NCBI GenBank assembly: GCA_910589145.1
Contig: CAJUSD010000054.1
Coordinates: forward strand, 1-16,253
DNA from: an uncultured Oscillospiraceae bacterium
Lineage (GTDB): Bacteria; Bacillota; Clostridia; Oscillospirales; Ruminococcaceae
Length of the DNA stretch: 16,253 bases
Direction of reading: 5' to 3'
Part shown: positions 1 through 6,334 of the stretch, one piece after another
How the letters are laid out: every line of letters starts with the position of its first letter
Position numbering within the stretch: the first letter of the stretch is position 1
Program-made: the position numbers and the translations under genes
Notes under the pieces: generated by a model
Databases searched by the model: none
The model's input: only the letters and a program-made list of their open reading frames with translations
What the model was told of the DNA's origin: nothing

Positions 1-84
1 ATTTCCGCTTCCAGTTCAGATGCAGAGTCTGGCACAGCTAAACCAATTAGTATCCCTGTTATTGATAAAGTAGAAATGGGCTAA
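1..84 (+). CDS. C-terminal fragment of an unidentified protein
   Basis: The first 27 codons of the window are open in frame 1 and end with TAA at 82-84. The tail is Ser/Ala-rich and then reads PISIPVIDKVEMG. The start and nearly all of the protein lie outside the window, so no family can be assigned. The main support for it being a gene is the strong terminator about 70 bases downstream (155-197). A chance open frame cannot be excluded. Confidence 0.4.
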   Translation: MSASSSDAESGTAKPISIPVIDKVEMG

Positions 85-154
85 TTTGCAGGCACAGCCT
101 GAGACAGAAAAGCATACAATTAACAAAGTTTTTCATCGAATTCATGTTAATTTA

Positions 155-197
155 AATAAAAACCTGAACGGCTGCTATAACCGTTCAGGTTTTTATT
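155..197. terminator. Bidirectional rho-independent terminator
   Basis: A perfect 17-bp inverted repeat (155-171 pairs with 181-197) surrounds a 9-base loop. The GC-rich core CCTGAACGG is flanked by A5 on the left and T5 on the right, so both strands show hairpin plus T-run. It sits between the plus-strand fragment ending at 84 and the minus-strand gene ending at 229, and probably ends transcription from both sides. Confidence 0.9.
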
Positions 198-228
198 ACT
201 ATTTTTGACCTTTTTGCCAAATGGAACC

Positions 229-855
229 CTATTCAGATACTTCCAACGTCTGAAATGAAAAGCCTTCTGAAAGTAGGATACACTCCCGATAAAATTCTTT
301 ATATTCCCTGTCAGCCAGTTCAGATAATTCCTGGTCATCCCTTCTGCCACAGAGAGAAGCAAAAATTTCTCCATAGGTCTCTGTTGGTTCTACCCTTTTA
401 TCCCTAAGTATGTAAAGCGAAAAAGGAATTGGATCTCTTACTGATTGATATAGTTCATTACTTTCCTGATTTACCATATTATAAAAGGTACTTAAAACCG
501 TCTGTGCAATCAGAGAGTTTGGTAAACATTGAATTGCCCGATTAACTGCATAGGAATACAAAATGGCTAACTGGCTCAAAACAGGTTCTGGATTTTGTAT
601 CTGTCGGATATGGCCACAGTACAAACGCGCCAAACATTTCCCTAATTGAAGGGCAGTTTGAATGTTTCCAATATTTTGCTGGTTATAAAAATCTGCTGCA
701 GAACTTTCTCCAGGATCTGCCTTTTTAGTGGGTTTGCCAGCAATGCGGATGTCTTCTTCCGCTATCAAAAAACGAAGGAAGCATTTATTTTGTATTTTCA
801 TTTTTATATAGGACTTTCGGCTTGCAGGTGCCGTGGGTGCTGCAAAATCAAGCAT
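229..855 (-). CDS. Hypothetical protein, about 208 residues
   Basis: I do not recognise this protein. The frame opens with a TTG at 894 that directly follows an in-frame TAG and has no ribosome-binding site. The ATG at 855 is preceded by GGGAGAGG at good spacing and is preferred. No signal peptide or membrane segment is evident. The N-terminal 50 residues are basic, with KSYIKMKIQNK. The middle (roughly residues 65-130) is helical and rich in Leu, Ala and Gln (IQTALQLGKCLARLY, LSQLAILYSYAVNRAIQ). The C-terminal third is acidic (RRDDQELSELADREYKEFYRE). It lies 52 bases downstream of the TSCPD gene on the same strand, so the two are probably co-transcribed, with the 155-197 terminator closing the unit. 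Confidence 0.75.
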   Translation of the reverse strand: MLDFAAPTAPASRKSYIKMKIQNKCFLRFLIAEEDIRIAGKPTKKADPGESSAADFYNQQNIGNIQTALQLGKCLARLYCGHIRQIQNPEPVLSQLAILYSYAVNRAIQCLPNSLIAQTVLSTFYNMVNQESNELYQSVRDPIPFSLYILRDKRVEPTETYGEIFASLCGRRDDQELSELADREYKEFYRECILLSEGFSFQTLEVSE

Positions 856-907
856 CCCTTTATCCTCTCCCTTCTTTTTTGGCAAACCTGACAACTATTA
901 TGCAGTG

Positions 908-1168
908 TTATGCTTTTGTGGACGCCAATGCTTCTTCAATGCAAATTGCAAGCTGATCTGGACAAGAAGTCCCACGGCTGCCGCATTGAATGCCTTTTAA
1001 AGTTTCTGCAATTTCGGTGGCCTTTTTTCCTTTCACTAATGCCATAATTCCAGCTAAATTTCCCTTACATCCACCCGTTACAATTAAATTGGTGATAATT
1101 CCTTCATCATCAATTTCGATGTCCATCCGCTGGGAGCAAGTTCCTTTTGTTTTGTACTGATATTTCAT
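908..1168 (-). CDS. TSCPD domain protein (TIGR03905 family)
   Basis: This 86-residue protein is named for its conserved T-S-C-P-D motif, visible near the C-terminus as GTSCPDQLAICIEEAL. The other family hallmarks are an N-terminal KYQYKTKGTCS and a central GGCKGNLAGI. It corresponds to the small stand-alone TSCPD proteins (TIGR03905) common in Clostridia. The related domain also occurs at the C-terminus of some ribonucleotide reductases, but the function of the stand-alone form is not established. The ATG at 1168 has AAAGGA 7 bases upstream. A consensus promoter lies at 1221-1249, about 50 bases before the start. The conserved Cys residues suggest a metal or redox role, which is inference only. 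Confidence 0.88.
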   Translation of the reverse strand: MKYQYKTKGTCSQRMDIEIDDEGIITNLIVTGGCKGNLAGIMALVKGKKATEIAETLKGIQCGSRGTSCPDQLAICIEEALASTKA

Positions 1169-1220
1169 TTATAACATTCCTTTCTGAACTACATTCTCTG
1201 AAATTCATTCCGTTCGTCTT

Positions 1221-1249
1221 ATTATACACGAAACATTAAAAATCTGCAA
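1221..1249 (-). promoter_or_regulatory. Vegetative promoter for the TSCPD gene
   Basis: Read on the minus strand, a -35 TTGCAG (1249-1244) and a perfect -10 TATAAT (1226-1221) are separated by exactly 17 bases. Expected transcription start is near 1214, leaving a leader of about 45 bases before the ATG at 1168. Confidence 0.8.
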
Positions 1250-1280
1250 GCCTATCTCTTACAGGTTTTAGAGCAAACTA

Positions 1281-1691
1281 TTATGTTTCCAGACTCTTTA
1301 AAGCAGCTTCATAAACTTGGGGGAAAACTTTTTTCAAATTGACAGGACGAAGCTCTCGATTAGTCCAGGCGTGAAGCGTTTCCCCTATTGTCATAAGGTG
1401 GTTTTCAAGCAGAACCCGATAAGAGAACACAATTCTAGCCGGGGTAAGCCGAACTGCTTTTGTTTCGATTATTACTGTATCACCATATTTGACAGGTTCC
1501 AGATATTTTATGGAAAGTTCTCGAACTGGAAGAAATAGTCCCATCTTTTCCATCTTTTTATAAGGGAAACCCATTTCCTGGGAAAATTGTGTACGGGCAA
1601 CCTCAAACCAGATTGGATAAACAGAATGGTGTACTACTCCCATTTGATCTGTTTCAGCATATCGTACTTCAATTTTTGTAAGTGACTGCAA
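1281..1691 (-). CDS. YbgC/4HBT-family acyl-CoA thioesterase
   Basis: A hotdog-fold thioesterase of 136 residues, a normal length for the family. The N-terminus carries the diagnostic RYAETDQMGVVHHSVYPIWF motif (residues 10-29). Its Asp-x-x-Gly-x-x-x-Asn/His pattern supplies the active-site Asp of the 4-hydroxybenzoyl-CoA thioesterase group. The rest (IKYLEPVKYGDTVIIET, RIVFSYRVL) fits the beta-sheet strands of the fold. These enzymes hydrolyse acyl-CoA thioesters in the cytoplasm; the substrate cannot be told from sequence. The start is TTG at 1691, supported by GGGGAGGA nine bases upstream. The gene seems to have its own promoter (1829-1856) and a leader of about 130 bases. Confidence 0.88.
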   Translation of the reverse strand: MQSLTKIEVRYAETDQMGVVHHSVYPIWFEVARTQFSQEMGFPYKKMEKMGLFLPVRELSIKYLEPVKYGDTVIIETKAVRLTPARIVFSYRVLLENHLMTIGETLHAWTNRELRPVNLKKVFPQVYEAALKSLET

Positions 1692-1828
1692 CTTTCAGAG
1701 TCCTCCCCAAATATAAGATTTTAATAATTCAGCAGTTTTGTGGCCGCCTTTTTTACTCTCCCATTTGATATAAATGCCTTGTCTGAATCTTTCTAAAAAT
1801 TACATTATCACAATTAGAATTTATTTAT

Positions 1829-1856
1829 ATTATATCAAACTTTCCAGGTATTTCAA
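1829..1856 (-). promoter_or_regulatory. Vegetative promoter for the thioesterase gene
   Basis: On the minus strand TTGAAA (1856-1851) and TATAAT (1834-1829) are 16 bases apart. The predicted start near 1822 gives an unusually long leader of about 130 bases before the TTG at 1691. The leader contains no ORF of note and no hairpin I can support, so a closer second promoter remains possible. Confidence 0.6.
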
Positions 1857-1884
1857 TCTTTTCATAGGAATTTTAAGAATCTTT

Positions 1885-2202
1885 TTATTGAAAGAAGTTC
1901 TCAAAAAAAGCTTTTTTAGGTGGCTTCGGCTCCCTGTTTGGACGACAGAAACGAACTAATATAGCATCTTCTCCAATAATCACAATATCTTTCCATATAA
2001 TAATGTATTCCTCACACTTTCCAAATAAGCCTAAAAATTTCTGTTTCCCTACAATTACAAGCGCCAGTACTCTTGCAGAACAGGTATCAATTTCTACATC
2101 CGCTACATAACCTAGACGGCATCCGTCTTCTACGCTGATTACATCTTTATAACGAAGGTCTGTTACACGGCAGCGGATTTCCCGCACAGCTTCTTCCCCC
2201 AT
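1885..2202 (-). CDS. YlmC/YmxH family PRC-barrel sporulation protein
   Basis: A PRC-barrel protein of the YlmC/YmxH family found in endospore formers. The signature is DLRYKDVISVEDGCRLGYVADVEID followed by LVIVGKQKFLGLFGKCEEYIIIWKDIVIIGEDAILV, which is the small beta-barrel with its Gly-rich turns. The C-terminus ends in a basic, proline-rich tail (REPKPPKKAFF). In other clostridia this gene follows sigG directly; here sigG (5411-6181) is on the same strand but about 3.2 kb away. The start is uncertain. A TTG at 2223 lacks an RBS, an ATG at 2214 has GGAAAGG too close, the ATG at 2202 has it at 12 bases, and a GTG at 2187 has GGGGGA at 7 bases and best matches the family N-terminus. The role in sporulation is inferred from distribution, not from a known activity. 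Confidence 0.82.
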   Translation of the reverse strand: MGEEAVREIRCRVTDLRYKDVISVEDGCRLGYVADVEIDTCSARVLALVIVGKQKFLGLFGKCEEYIIIWKDIVIIGEDAILVRFCRPNREPKPPKKAFFENFFQ

Positions 2203-2313
2203 TGTCTGCACCATCCTTTCCAAACAAATTAAAAAAGGATTTGTAAAATCAGTCTCGTTTAACCATATGCAGGGTATGCCCTATTTATTCTCTCAGCTGA
2301 AAAATGATTATAC

Positions 2314-2342
2314 TGGATTTTTCTCATTCCTGCTGGTATAAT
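2314..2342 (+). promoter_or_regulatory. Probable promoter for the PH-like/PEBP operon
   Basis: A perfect -10 TATAAT (2337-2342) sits 17 bases after a weak -35 TGGATT (2314-2319). The start site would be near 2349, about 39 bases before the ATG at 2388. It lies in the divergent gap between the YlmC-like gene and the PH-like gene. Confidence 0.55.
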
Positions 2343-2387
2343 AATAGGAAATCACATAGCAGAATTACTAAGGAGGTTTTGTATAGA

Positions 2388-2789
2388 ATGGTACAAGGCG
2401 AACTTTGGCGGGATCGAAAACGACACTTGGGACTTCCCCTCAGTTTTACAAAATATGCTCTTACCGAGGATAGAATCTTTGTTGAAATTGGACTGCTAAA
2501 TACAGAATTAGAAGAAGTACTTTTATATCGTGTGCGGGACATTGGCATGAAAATTTCTCTGGGACAGAGAATTTTCGGTGTAGGGACAGTCATTTTAGTT
2601 TCCTCCGATAAAACTGCGCCTAAGCTGGAATTGAAAAATATCCGCAATCCCCGTATTGTAAAAGAGCAAATACATCAACAGGTAGAAAAGATGAAATTAG
2701 AACGCCGTATACGTGTCGGCGAAGTTCTGGAAGACGGAACTGATGAAGAGGCTGATGAGGACGATGATGATTTCACATCGCACAAATAA
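2388..2789 (+). CDS. PH domain-like (bPH) cytoplasmic protein
   Basis: The preferred start is the ATG at 2388, which follows AAGGAGG; the frame extends 28 codons further upstream without an RBS. The 133-residue product contains a bacterial PH-like (bPH_2/YdbT-type) core: SFTKYALTEDRIFVEIGLLN, then EEVLLYRVRDIGMKISLGQR, then GTVILVSSDKTAPKLELKNIRNP. This is the usual series of strands with the 'VLLYRVRDI' and 'LKNIRNP' hallmarks. No membrane segment is present, unlike longer YdbT-type proteins. The C-terminus is a basic helix (KMKLERRIRVGE) followed by a very acidic tail with EEADEDDDD. The PEBP gene starts 15 bases downstream, so the two form an operon. Function is unknown; the PH fold suggests binding of a peptide or lipid. 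Confidence 0.82.
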   Translation: MVQGELWRDRKRHLGLPLSFTKYALTEDRIFVEIGLLNTELEEVLLYRVRDIGMKISLGQRIFGVGTVILVSSDKTAPKLELKNIRNPRIVKEQIHQQVEKMKLERRIRVGEVLEDGTDEEADEDDDDFTSHK

Positions 2790-2804
2790 TAAGGAGACGG
2801 CTTC

Positions 2805-3284
2805 ATGAATGAACTTTACATTACAAGCCCTGCTTTTGGATATGGTGAAAAGATACCTATGGAGTACTCCGGTTTTGGTGAGGACATTTCTCCCATGCTT
2901 CAGCTGAAAAACCTGTCCCCGGAAGCTGCTTCCCTTGCAGTTATTATGGACGATCTGGATGTCCCATTCTGCAAAACATATACACATTGGCTTATCTGGA
3001 ATATTCCCAGGATGGAGACAATTCCTTCAGCAATTTCCCATGGAAAGACAGTCCCTTCTTTGGGAAATGCGGTTCAAGGCATAGGATACGGGGTGAACCG
3101 TTACCGTGGGCCGAAACCTCCTGCCTTTCTGCCGCCTTTGGTACACAACTATATTTACCGGGTCTATGCTTTGGATTGTTTTTTAGAGCTGTCTTGTAAT
3201 TCCAGGAAAAAAGATTTATTGCGGGCAATGGAAGGACATATTCTCCAGTATGCCGCATTGTTGGGGCAGTTCAGGCATCCTTAA
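2805..3284 (+). CDS. PEBP family protein, YbhB/YbcL type
   Basis: A 159-residue phosphatidylethanolamine-binding-protein homologue (Raf kinase inhibitor-like group), a full-length family member. Visible hallmarks are an N-terminal ITSPAFGYGEKIPMEYSGFGEDISP, the ligand-pocket DDLDVP (usually DPDAP, here with Leu replacing the usual residue), THWLIWNIP, YRGPKPP and HNYIYRVYALD. No signal peptide is seen, so it is probably cytoplasmic. The ATG at 2805 has AAGGAG eight bases upstream. It follows the PH-like gene by 15 bases. The physiological role of bacterial PEBPs is poorly defined; the ligand is likely a small anion or phospholipid head group. A hairpin follows the gene at 3303-3351. Confidence 0.92.
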   Translation: MNELYITSPAFGYGEKIPMEYSGFGEDISPMLQLKNLSPEAASLAVIMDDLDVPFCKTYTHWLIWNIPRMETIPSAISHGKTVPSLGNAVQGIGYGVNRYRGPKPPAFLPPLVHNYIYRVYALDCFLELSCNSRKKDLLRAMEGHILQYAALLGQFRHP

Positions 3285-3302
3285 AGTTCAAGGATTTGCT
3301 GA

Positions 3303-3351
3303 AAAGGTTGATGCGAGTAAACACATTTCGGGTTTACTCATATCAGCCTTT
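3303..3351 (+). terminator. Long hairpin, probable terminator after the PEBP gene
   Basis: 3303-3322 pairs with 3332-3351 over 20 positions with one mismatch and two G-U pairs. The apical stem is GAGTAAAC/GTTTACTC and the loop is 9 bases. A-run on the left and CCTTTATTT on the right resemble a rho-independent terminator, although the T-tract is short and interrupted. It also insulates the BlaI-type promoter that begins at 3379. Confidence 0.6.
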
Positions 3352-3378
3352 ATTTAACTCACTTCTAAAAATGAAGAA

Positions 3379-3407
3379 TTGACATTTAGCCTACATTATG
3401 TTATGCT
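3379..3407 (+). promoter_or_regulatory. Promoter of the BlaI-type/M56-M23 operon
   Basis: A perfect -35 TTGACA (3379-3384) and a -10 TATGCT (3402-3407) are 17 bases apart. The start is predicted near 3414. Both the spacer and the initially transcribed region hold BlaI-like dyads (3392-3402 and 3419-3429), so the promoter is probably autorepressed by the first gene product. Confidence 0.8.
3392..3402 (+). promoter_or_regulatory. BlaI/MecI-like operator 1
   Basis: TACA-TTA-TGTT is an imperfect dyad related to the TACAnnTGTA half-sites bound by BlaI, MecI and CopY. It lies between the -35 and -10 and touches the first base of the -10, so binding would block RNA polymerase. It shares the surrounding AGCCTACAnnATGT pattern with operator 2. 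Confidence 0.6.
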
Positions 3408-3418
3408 TTTATTAAGCC

Positions 3419-3429
3419 TACAACATGTA
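3419..3429 (+). promoter_or_regulatory. BlaI/MecI-like operator 2
   Basis: TACA-ACA-TGTA is a perfect dyad (13 bases with flanking C and G: CTACAACATGTAG) just downstream of the predicted start site and 20 bases before the repressor ATG. Its centre is 27 bases from that of operator 1. The 3-base spacer differs from the 2-base spacer of classic bla/mec sites. Confidence 0.65.
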
Positions 3430-3448
3430 GTCAAATGGAGGGAGAAGA

Positions 3449-3832
3449 ATGAAAATTTCAAATGTATCTGATTCTGAATTAGAAATTATGAAAATCATTT
3501 GGAATTTGGGTGGAACCGCCTGGTATAGTCAGGTTATGGAAGCTTTGGAACAGCGTCAATCTGCCTGGCAGAAAAATACTGTCATTACATTGTTAGCACG
3601 GCTAACAGAGAAAGGACTGCTAAAACCTATTAAGGTAGGCCGTCGAAACAAATACATTGCATCCTATTCTGAAGCAGATTACCAAGCTTCCCAAACCAGA
3701 AGCTTGCTTGACAAGCTCTACCAGGGAAGTGCAAAAGGTCTGGTTTCCACATTAATTCAGAGAGATATGCTTACTCCACAGGATTATGAGGAATTGAGGG
3801 GATTTTGGGAGGAGGCAAAGAAAAAGGAATGA
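3449..3832 (+). CDS. BlaI/MecI/CopY-family transcriptional repressor
   Basis: A 127-residue winged-helix repressor of normal family length. The N-terminal half carries the family pattern: SDSELEIMKIIWNLG, then the recognition region QKNTVITLLARLTEKGLL, then the wing VGRRNKYIASYSE (residues about 5-75). The C-terminal half is the dimerisation helix bundle (SLLDKLYQGSAKGLVSTLI). The ATG at 3449 follows GGAGGGAG. It overlaps the membrane protease gene by 4 bases (ATGA), the usual arrangement for BlaI-BlaR1 pairs, in which protease signalling inactivates the repressor. The two dyads at 3392-3402 and 3419-3429 are its likely targets, giving autoregulation. No beta-lactamase gene is nearby, so the regulon may be only this operon plus distant genes. 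Confidence 0.93.
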   Translation: MKISNVSDSELEIMKIIWNLGGTAWYSQVMEALEQRQSAWQKNTVITLLARLTEKGLLKPIKVGRRNKYIASYSEADYQASQTRSLLDKLYQGSAKGLVSTLIQRDMLTPQDYEELRGFWEEAKKKE

Positions 3833-5355
3833 ACACAATGGAGAAGTTATTTTCTGTTGTCCTTGGTCTTTCGGTATCTGGCGGGTTATCCATACTTGTC
3901 CTGCTGGGATGCGGAAAGTTTCTAAAGGGACGGCTAGGATGGGGCTGGCTCTATTATCTGTGGTTAATAGCAGTTTTTCGGCTTCTTCTCCCCTTCTCAC
4001 TGAAAATCCCAGTTTTCGTTTTGCCCGAAATGGGGGTTAACCAAGTACAGCAGGAACAGCAAACGGAATTAGAACCAGAGAAAATACCTCTACCACCTTC
4101 ACCGATGAATTTATCATACCAGGAAAAAGCATCTTCTATTGTCATATTGCCTCTTTGGAGCATCTGGGCGGCAGGGGTTGGGATTTCCTTGGGAAAACGC
4201 TGCTTGGACTATCGACGCTTTTTCAGATGTCTGCGGAAAGGGTGGACGCCTATTTCTGCTCCAAATTTTCTGCAACATTTCCAAAATCTAATGGCCCAAG
4301 CGGGAATACGAAGTAAAGTTGAATTTTATATCCATCCTAACCTTTCCACCCCTATGCTTATTGGATTGTTTCATCCTTGTGTAATTCTACCCTGCTTGGA
4401 GCTTCCAAAATCCGAACTGGATTTCACCATTCTCCACGAATTGTCCCACTGTCGCCGGAGGGATATTATATATAAACTGCTTGTTCAGCTTTGTCTCTGC
4501 ATACACTGGTTTAATCCCCTAGTTTATTGGATGGAATGGGAACTTAACCGCTTGTGCGAGTTAACCTGTGATGAGGCAATTTTAAAAGAATTAACTCCCC
4601 AGGAACGGGCTGCTTATGGGGACACCCTAATAAATTCACTTCTATACTTTGGCGAAACGATTATGCCAAGGTCATCCACTGCCTTAAATCGGAAAAATAG
4701 CCTATTTTTGCTAAAGGAAAGGCTCGGTGAAATTATGAAAGCCAAAAGAAAAACCAGAACTGCTAAACTTCTTTCTATTGTAATTGCATGCATGGTGATA
4801 TGTGGTACAGTTGCCACAGGGGTTCAGGCCGGGGAAAACCTGTCAGATTCTGTCAGCAGTCCCTTTTTGGACCTCAAATTAAAGGAATACCAAAACTTTT
4901 TTGCTATGTTAAATCCTAGATCCATTGCTGATCTGGAAAAAAACTCTGCTTTGGCAGCACAGAGCAAATATATCTGTCCTGTGGAGGAAGACAAAGGAAA
5001 GATATCCATTAGCGCGGAATATATCCCTGACTCACACAATGGCATAGATATTGCTGCAGAAAAAGGAACTTCCATTTATGCTATCGCTGACGGGACAGTT
5101 GAAACAGCGGATACAGACGCTAAGTATGGTAAGTACATTGTTCTTCTCCACAACAATAATATAGAATCGCGGTATTATCATTGTGATGCACTTTTCGTCA
5201 CGGCTGGACAGAAAGTGTATCAAGGAGACAAAATAGCGGAGATTGGGCAGACAGGAATGGCAACTGGCCCTCATCTGCATATAGAAATTTTAAAAGAGAA
5301 ACAGCTGCAAAATCCTGCCGATTATATAGAGATTTTCCAAGGCCAGGAAAAGTAA
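3829..5355 (+). CDS. BlaR1-type M56 membrane protease fused to an M23 peptidase domain
   Basis: The start is the ATG at 3829, overlapping the repressor stop (ATGA); an ATG at 3838 with AAGGA is an alternative. The product has 508 residues. Residues 1-330 are an M56 integral-membrane metalloprotease: hydrophobic segments at about 8-28, 41-60, 102-119 and 313-330, zinc motif HELSH at 203-207, and the further ligand region ELTCDEA at 244-250. Where BlaR1 carries a penicillin-binding sensor, this protein has an extracellular LytM/M23 domain (about 380-500). Its metal and catalytic motifs are HNGID (His403, Asp407), YYH (His451) and GPHLH (His482, His484). All key residues of both zinc centres are intact, so both may be active. 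It probably senses or trims peptidoglycan outside and signals to the repressor inside. The M56-M23 arrangement is known in Firmicutes; its ligand is not. Confidence 0.92.
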   Translation: MNTMEKLFSVVLGLSVSGGLSILVLLGCGKFLKGRLGWGWLYYLWLIAVFRLLLPFSLKIPVFVLPEMGVNQVQQEQQTELEPEKIPLPPSPMNLSYQEKASSIVILPLWSIWAAGVGISLGKRCLDYRRFFRCLRKGWTPISAPNFLQHFQNLMAQAGIRSKVEFYIHPNLSTPMLIGLFHPCVILPCLELPKSELDFTILHELSHCRRRDIIYKLLVQLCLCIHWFNPLVYWMEWELNRLCELTCDEAILKELTPQERAAYGDTLINSLLYFGETIMPRSSTALNRKNSLFLLKERLGEIMKAKRKTRTAKLLSIVIACMVICGTVATGVQAGENLSDSVSSPFLDLKLKEYQNFFAMLNPRSIADLEKNSALAAQSKYICPVEEDKGKISISAEYIPDSHNGIDIAAEKGTSIYAIADGTVETADTDAKYGKYIVLLHNNNIESRYYHCDALFVTAGQKVYQGDKIAEIGQTGMATGPHLHIEILKEKQLQNPADYIEIFQGQEK

Positions 5356-5374
5356 ATTCAGATTTTCTCGGATG

Positions 5375-5407
5375 AAAACAGCTCTGGAGTATGCCCAGAG
5401 CTGTTTT
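5375..5407. terminator. Bidirectional terminator between the M56-M23 gene and sigG
   Basis: A perfect 13-bp stem (5375-5387 with 5395-5407; core CAGCTCTGG) has a 7-base loop. T5 follows on the plus strand and TTTTC on the minus strand. It lies between two converging genes, with sigG ending at 5411, and can end transcription from both. Confidence 0.9.
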
Positions 5408-5410
5408 TCT

Positions 5411-6181
5411 TTATATCTGTTTCTTGATACGTTCCAAGGCGCTTTTTTCCAGCCTGCTTACTTGTGCTTGGGAAATCCCAATTTCCTGTGCTACTTCCAT
5501 CTGCGTTTTTCCAGCCATATAACGCAGAGACAGGATTTTTTTCTCACGCTCTCCCAGCTTTTCAATCGATTCCTTTAAAGCGATTTCTTCCAGCCAGGTT
5601 TTGTCGTCCGTAGAATCGCCAATCTGATCCATAACATAAATGGTATCCCCTCCATCAGAATATACCGGTTCATAAAGCGAAACAGGTTCCACGATTGCTT
5701 CCAATGCAAACACGACGTCTTCTTTGCTGCGTCCCATTGCTTCCGCAATCTGGTCAATCGTTGGCTCCCTTTGATTTTCATTGGTCAACTGTTCTTTTAC
5801 CTGCATGGCTTTATAGGCAGTATCCCGCATGGAACGGGAAACCCGTATGGAATTATTATCCCGTAGAAAACGACGGATTTCTCCAATAATCATAGGCACG
5901 CCATAAGTTGAGAATCTCACGTTTAAAGTTGGATCAAAGTGATCGATAGCTTTGATAAGCCCAATACACCCCACTTGAAAAAGATCATCCAGGTTTTCTC
6001 CCCGGTTGATAAATTTACGTACTACACTTAAAACCAATCGAAGATTTCCGTTTATCATTTTTTGTCGGGCTTCCATATCCCCTTTTTGAACCCGTTCCAG
6101 AAGTTTCTTTTTCTCATCTTCGCTAAGGACTGGGAGCTGAGATGTATTTACTCCGCAGATTTCCACTTTGTTTAAATACAT
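5411..6181 (-). CDS. sigG: RNA polymerase sporulation sigma factor SigG
   Basis: Sigma-G directs late transcription in the engulfed forespore. The ATG at 6181 gives 256 residues beginning MYLNKVEICGVNTSQLPVL, the characteristic SigG N-terminus; the frame extends 37 codons upstream but without family similarity. Region 2 is at about 43-113 (NGNLRLVLSVVRKF, DDLFQVGCIGLIKAIDHFDP, RFSTYGVPMIIGEIRRFLRD). Region 3 is at about 125-185, and region 4 with its helix-turn-helix is at about 205-252 (REKKILSLRYMAGKTQMEVA, ISQAQVSRLEKSALERIK). Length and motifs match intact SigG. No sigE or spoIIGA gene lies upstream; the neighbour is a TIGR04086 protein. Expression appears controlled at two levels: a sigma-G-like promoter (6215-6245) and a hairpin covering the RBS (6190-6234). 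Confidence 0.97.
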   Translation of the reverse strand: MYLNKVEICGVNTSQLPVLSEDEKKKLLERVQKGDMEARQKMINGNLRLVLSVVRKFINRGENLDDLFQVGCIGLIKAIDHFDPTLNVRFSTYGVPMIIGEIRRFLRDNNSIRVSRSMRDTAYKAMQVKEQLTNENQREPTIDQIAEAMGRSKEDVVFALEAIVEPVSLYEPVYSDGGDTIYVMDQIGDSTDDKTWLEEIALKESIEKLGEREKKILSLRYMAGKTQMEVAQEIGISQAQVSRLEKSALERIKKQI

Positions 6182-6189
6182 TGGATAAA

Positions 6190-6234
6190 CCGCCCCTTTC
6201 TGTGAATCTATCCACAGTATGTCCAAAGGGGCGG
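6190..6234 (-). promoter_or_regulatory. Leader hairpin masking the sigG ribosome-binding site
   Basis: On the minus strand CCGCCCCTTT (6234-6225) pairs perfectly with AAAGGGGCGG (6199-6190), which is the sigG Shine-Dalgarno region 8 bases before the ATG. A second 5-bp stem, CTGTG/CACAG (6217-6213 with 6204-6200), stacks inside it, with a 7-base bulge on one side. In long transcripts the RBS would be buried in 15 bp of mostly GC pairing. In B. subtilis a sigG leader hairpin limiting translation has been described; this sequence is unrelated in detail but similar in placement. Confidence 0.7.
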
Positions 6235-6245
6235 AAGGAAATACA
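6215..6245 (-). promoter_or_regulatory. Candidate sigma-G-type promoter of sigG
   Basis: On the minus strand TGTATT (6245-6240) and CATACTG (6221-6215) are 18 bases apart, close to the forespore consensus TGnATA-N17/18-CATACTA. The start would be near 6208, inside the loop of the leader hairpin, so the transcript would lack the RBS-masking arm at 6225-6234. This supports positive autoregulation by SigG but is a pattern match only. Confidence 0.55.
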
Positions 6246-6334
6246 TGGAGTTTGTTTCCAGCTTTTCCCGATAAGCAAAAACTTTCCCTCAAAAAATTAG
6301 ATAATCTTTACAATTTTTTAAGGTTTAGCAGCTT

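Noticed and set aside
1904..1917. A6GCT6 palindrome as a terminator
   Set aside because: It lies inside the YlmC-like coding region (KKAFF) and has no GC-rich stem or loop.
6182..6292. 37-codon N-terminal extension of sigG
   Set aside because: SigG proteins begin at MYLNKVEICG; the extension lies in the leader hairpin and promoter region and has no RBS of its own.
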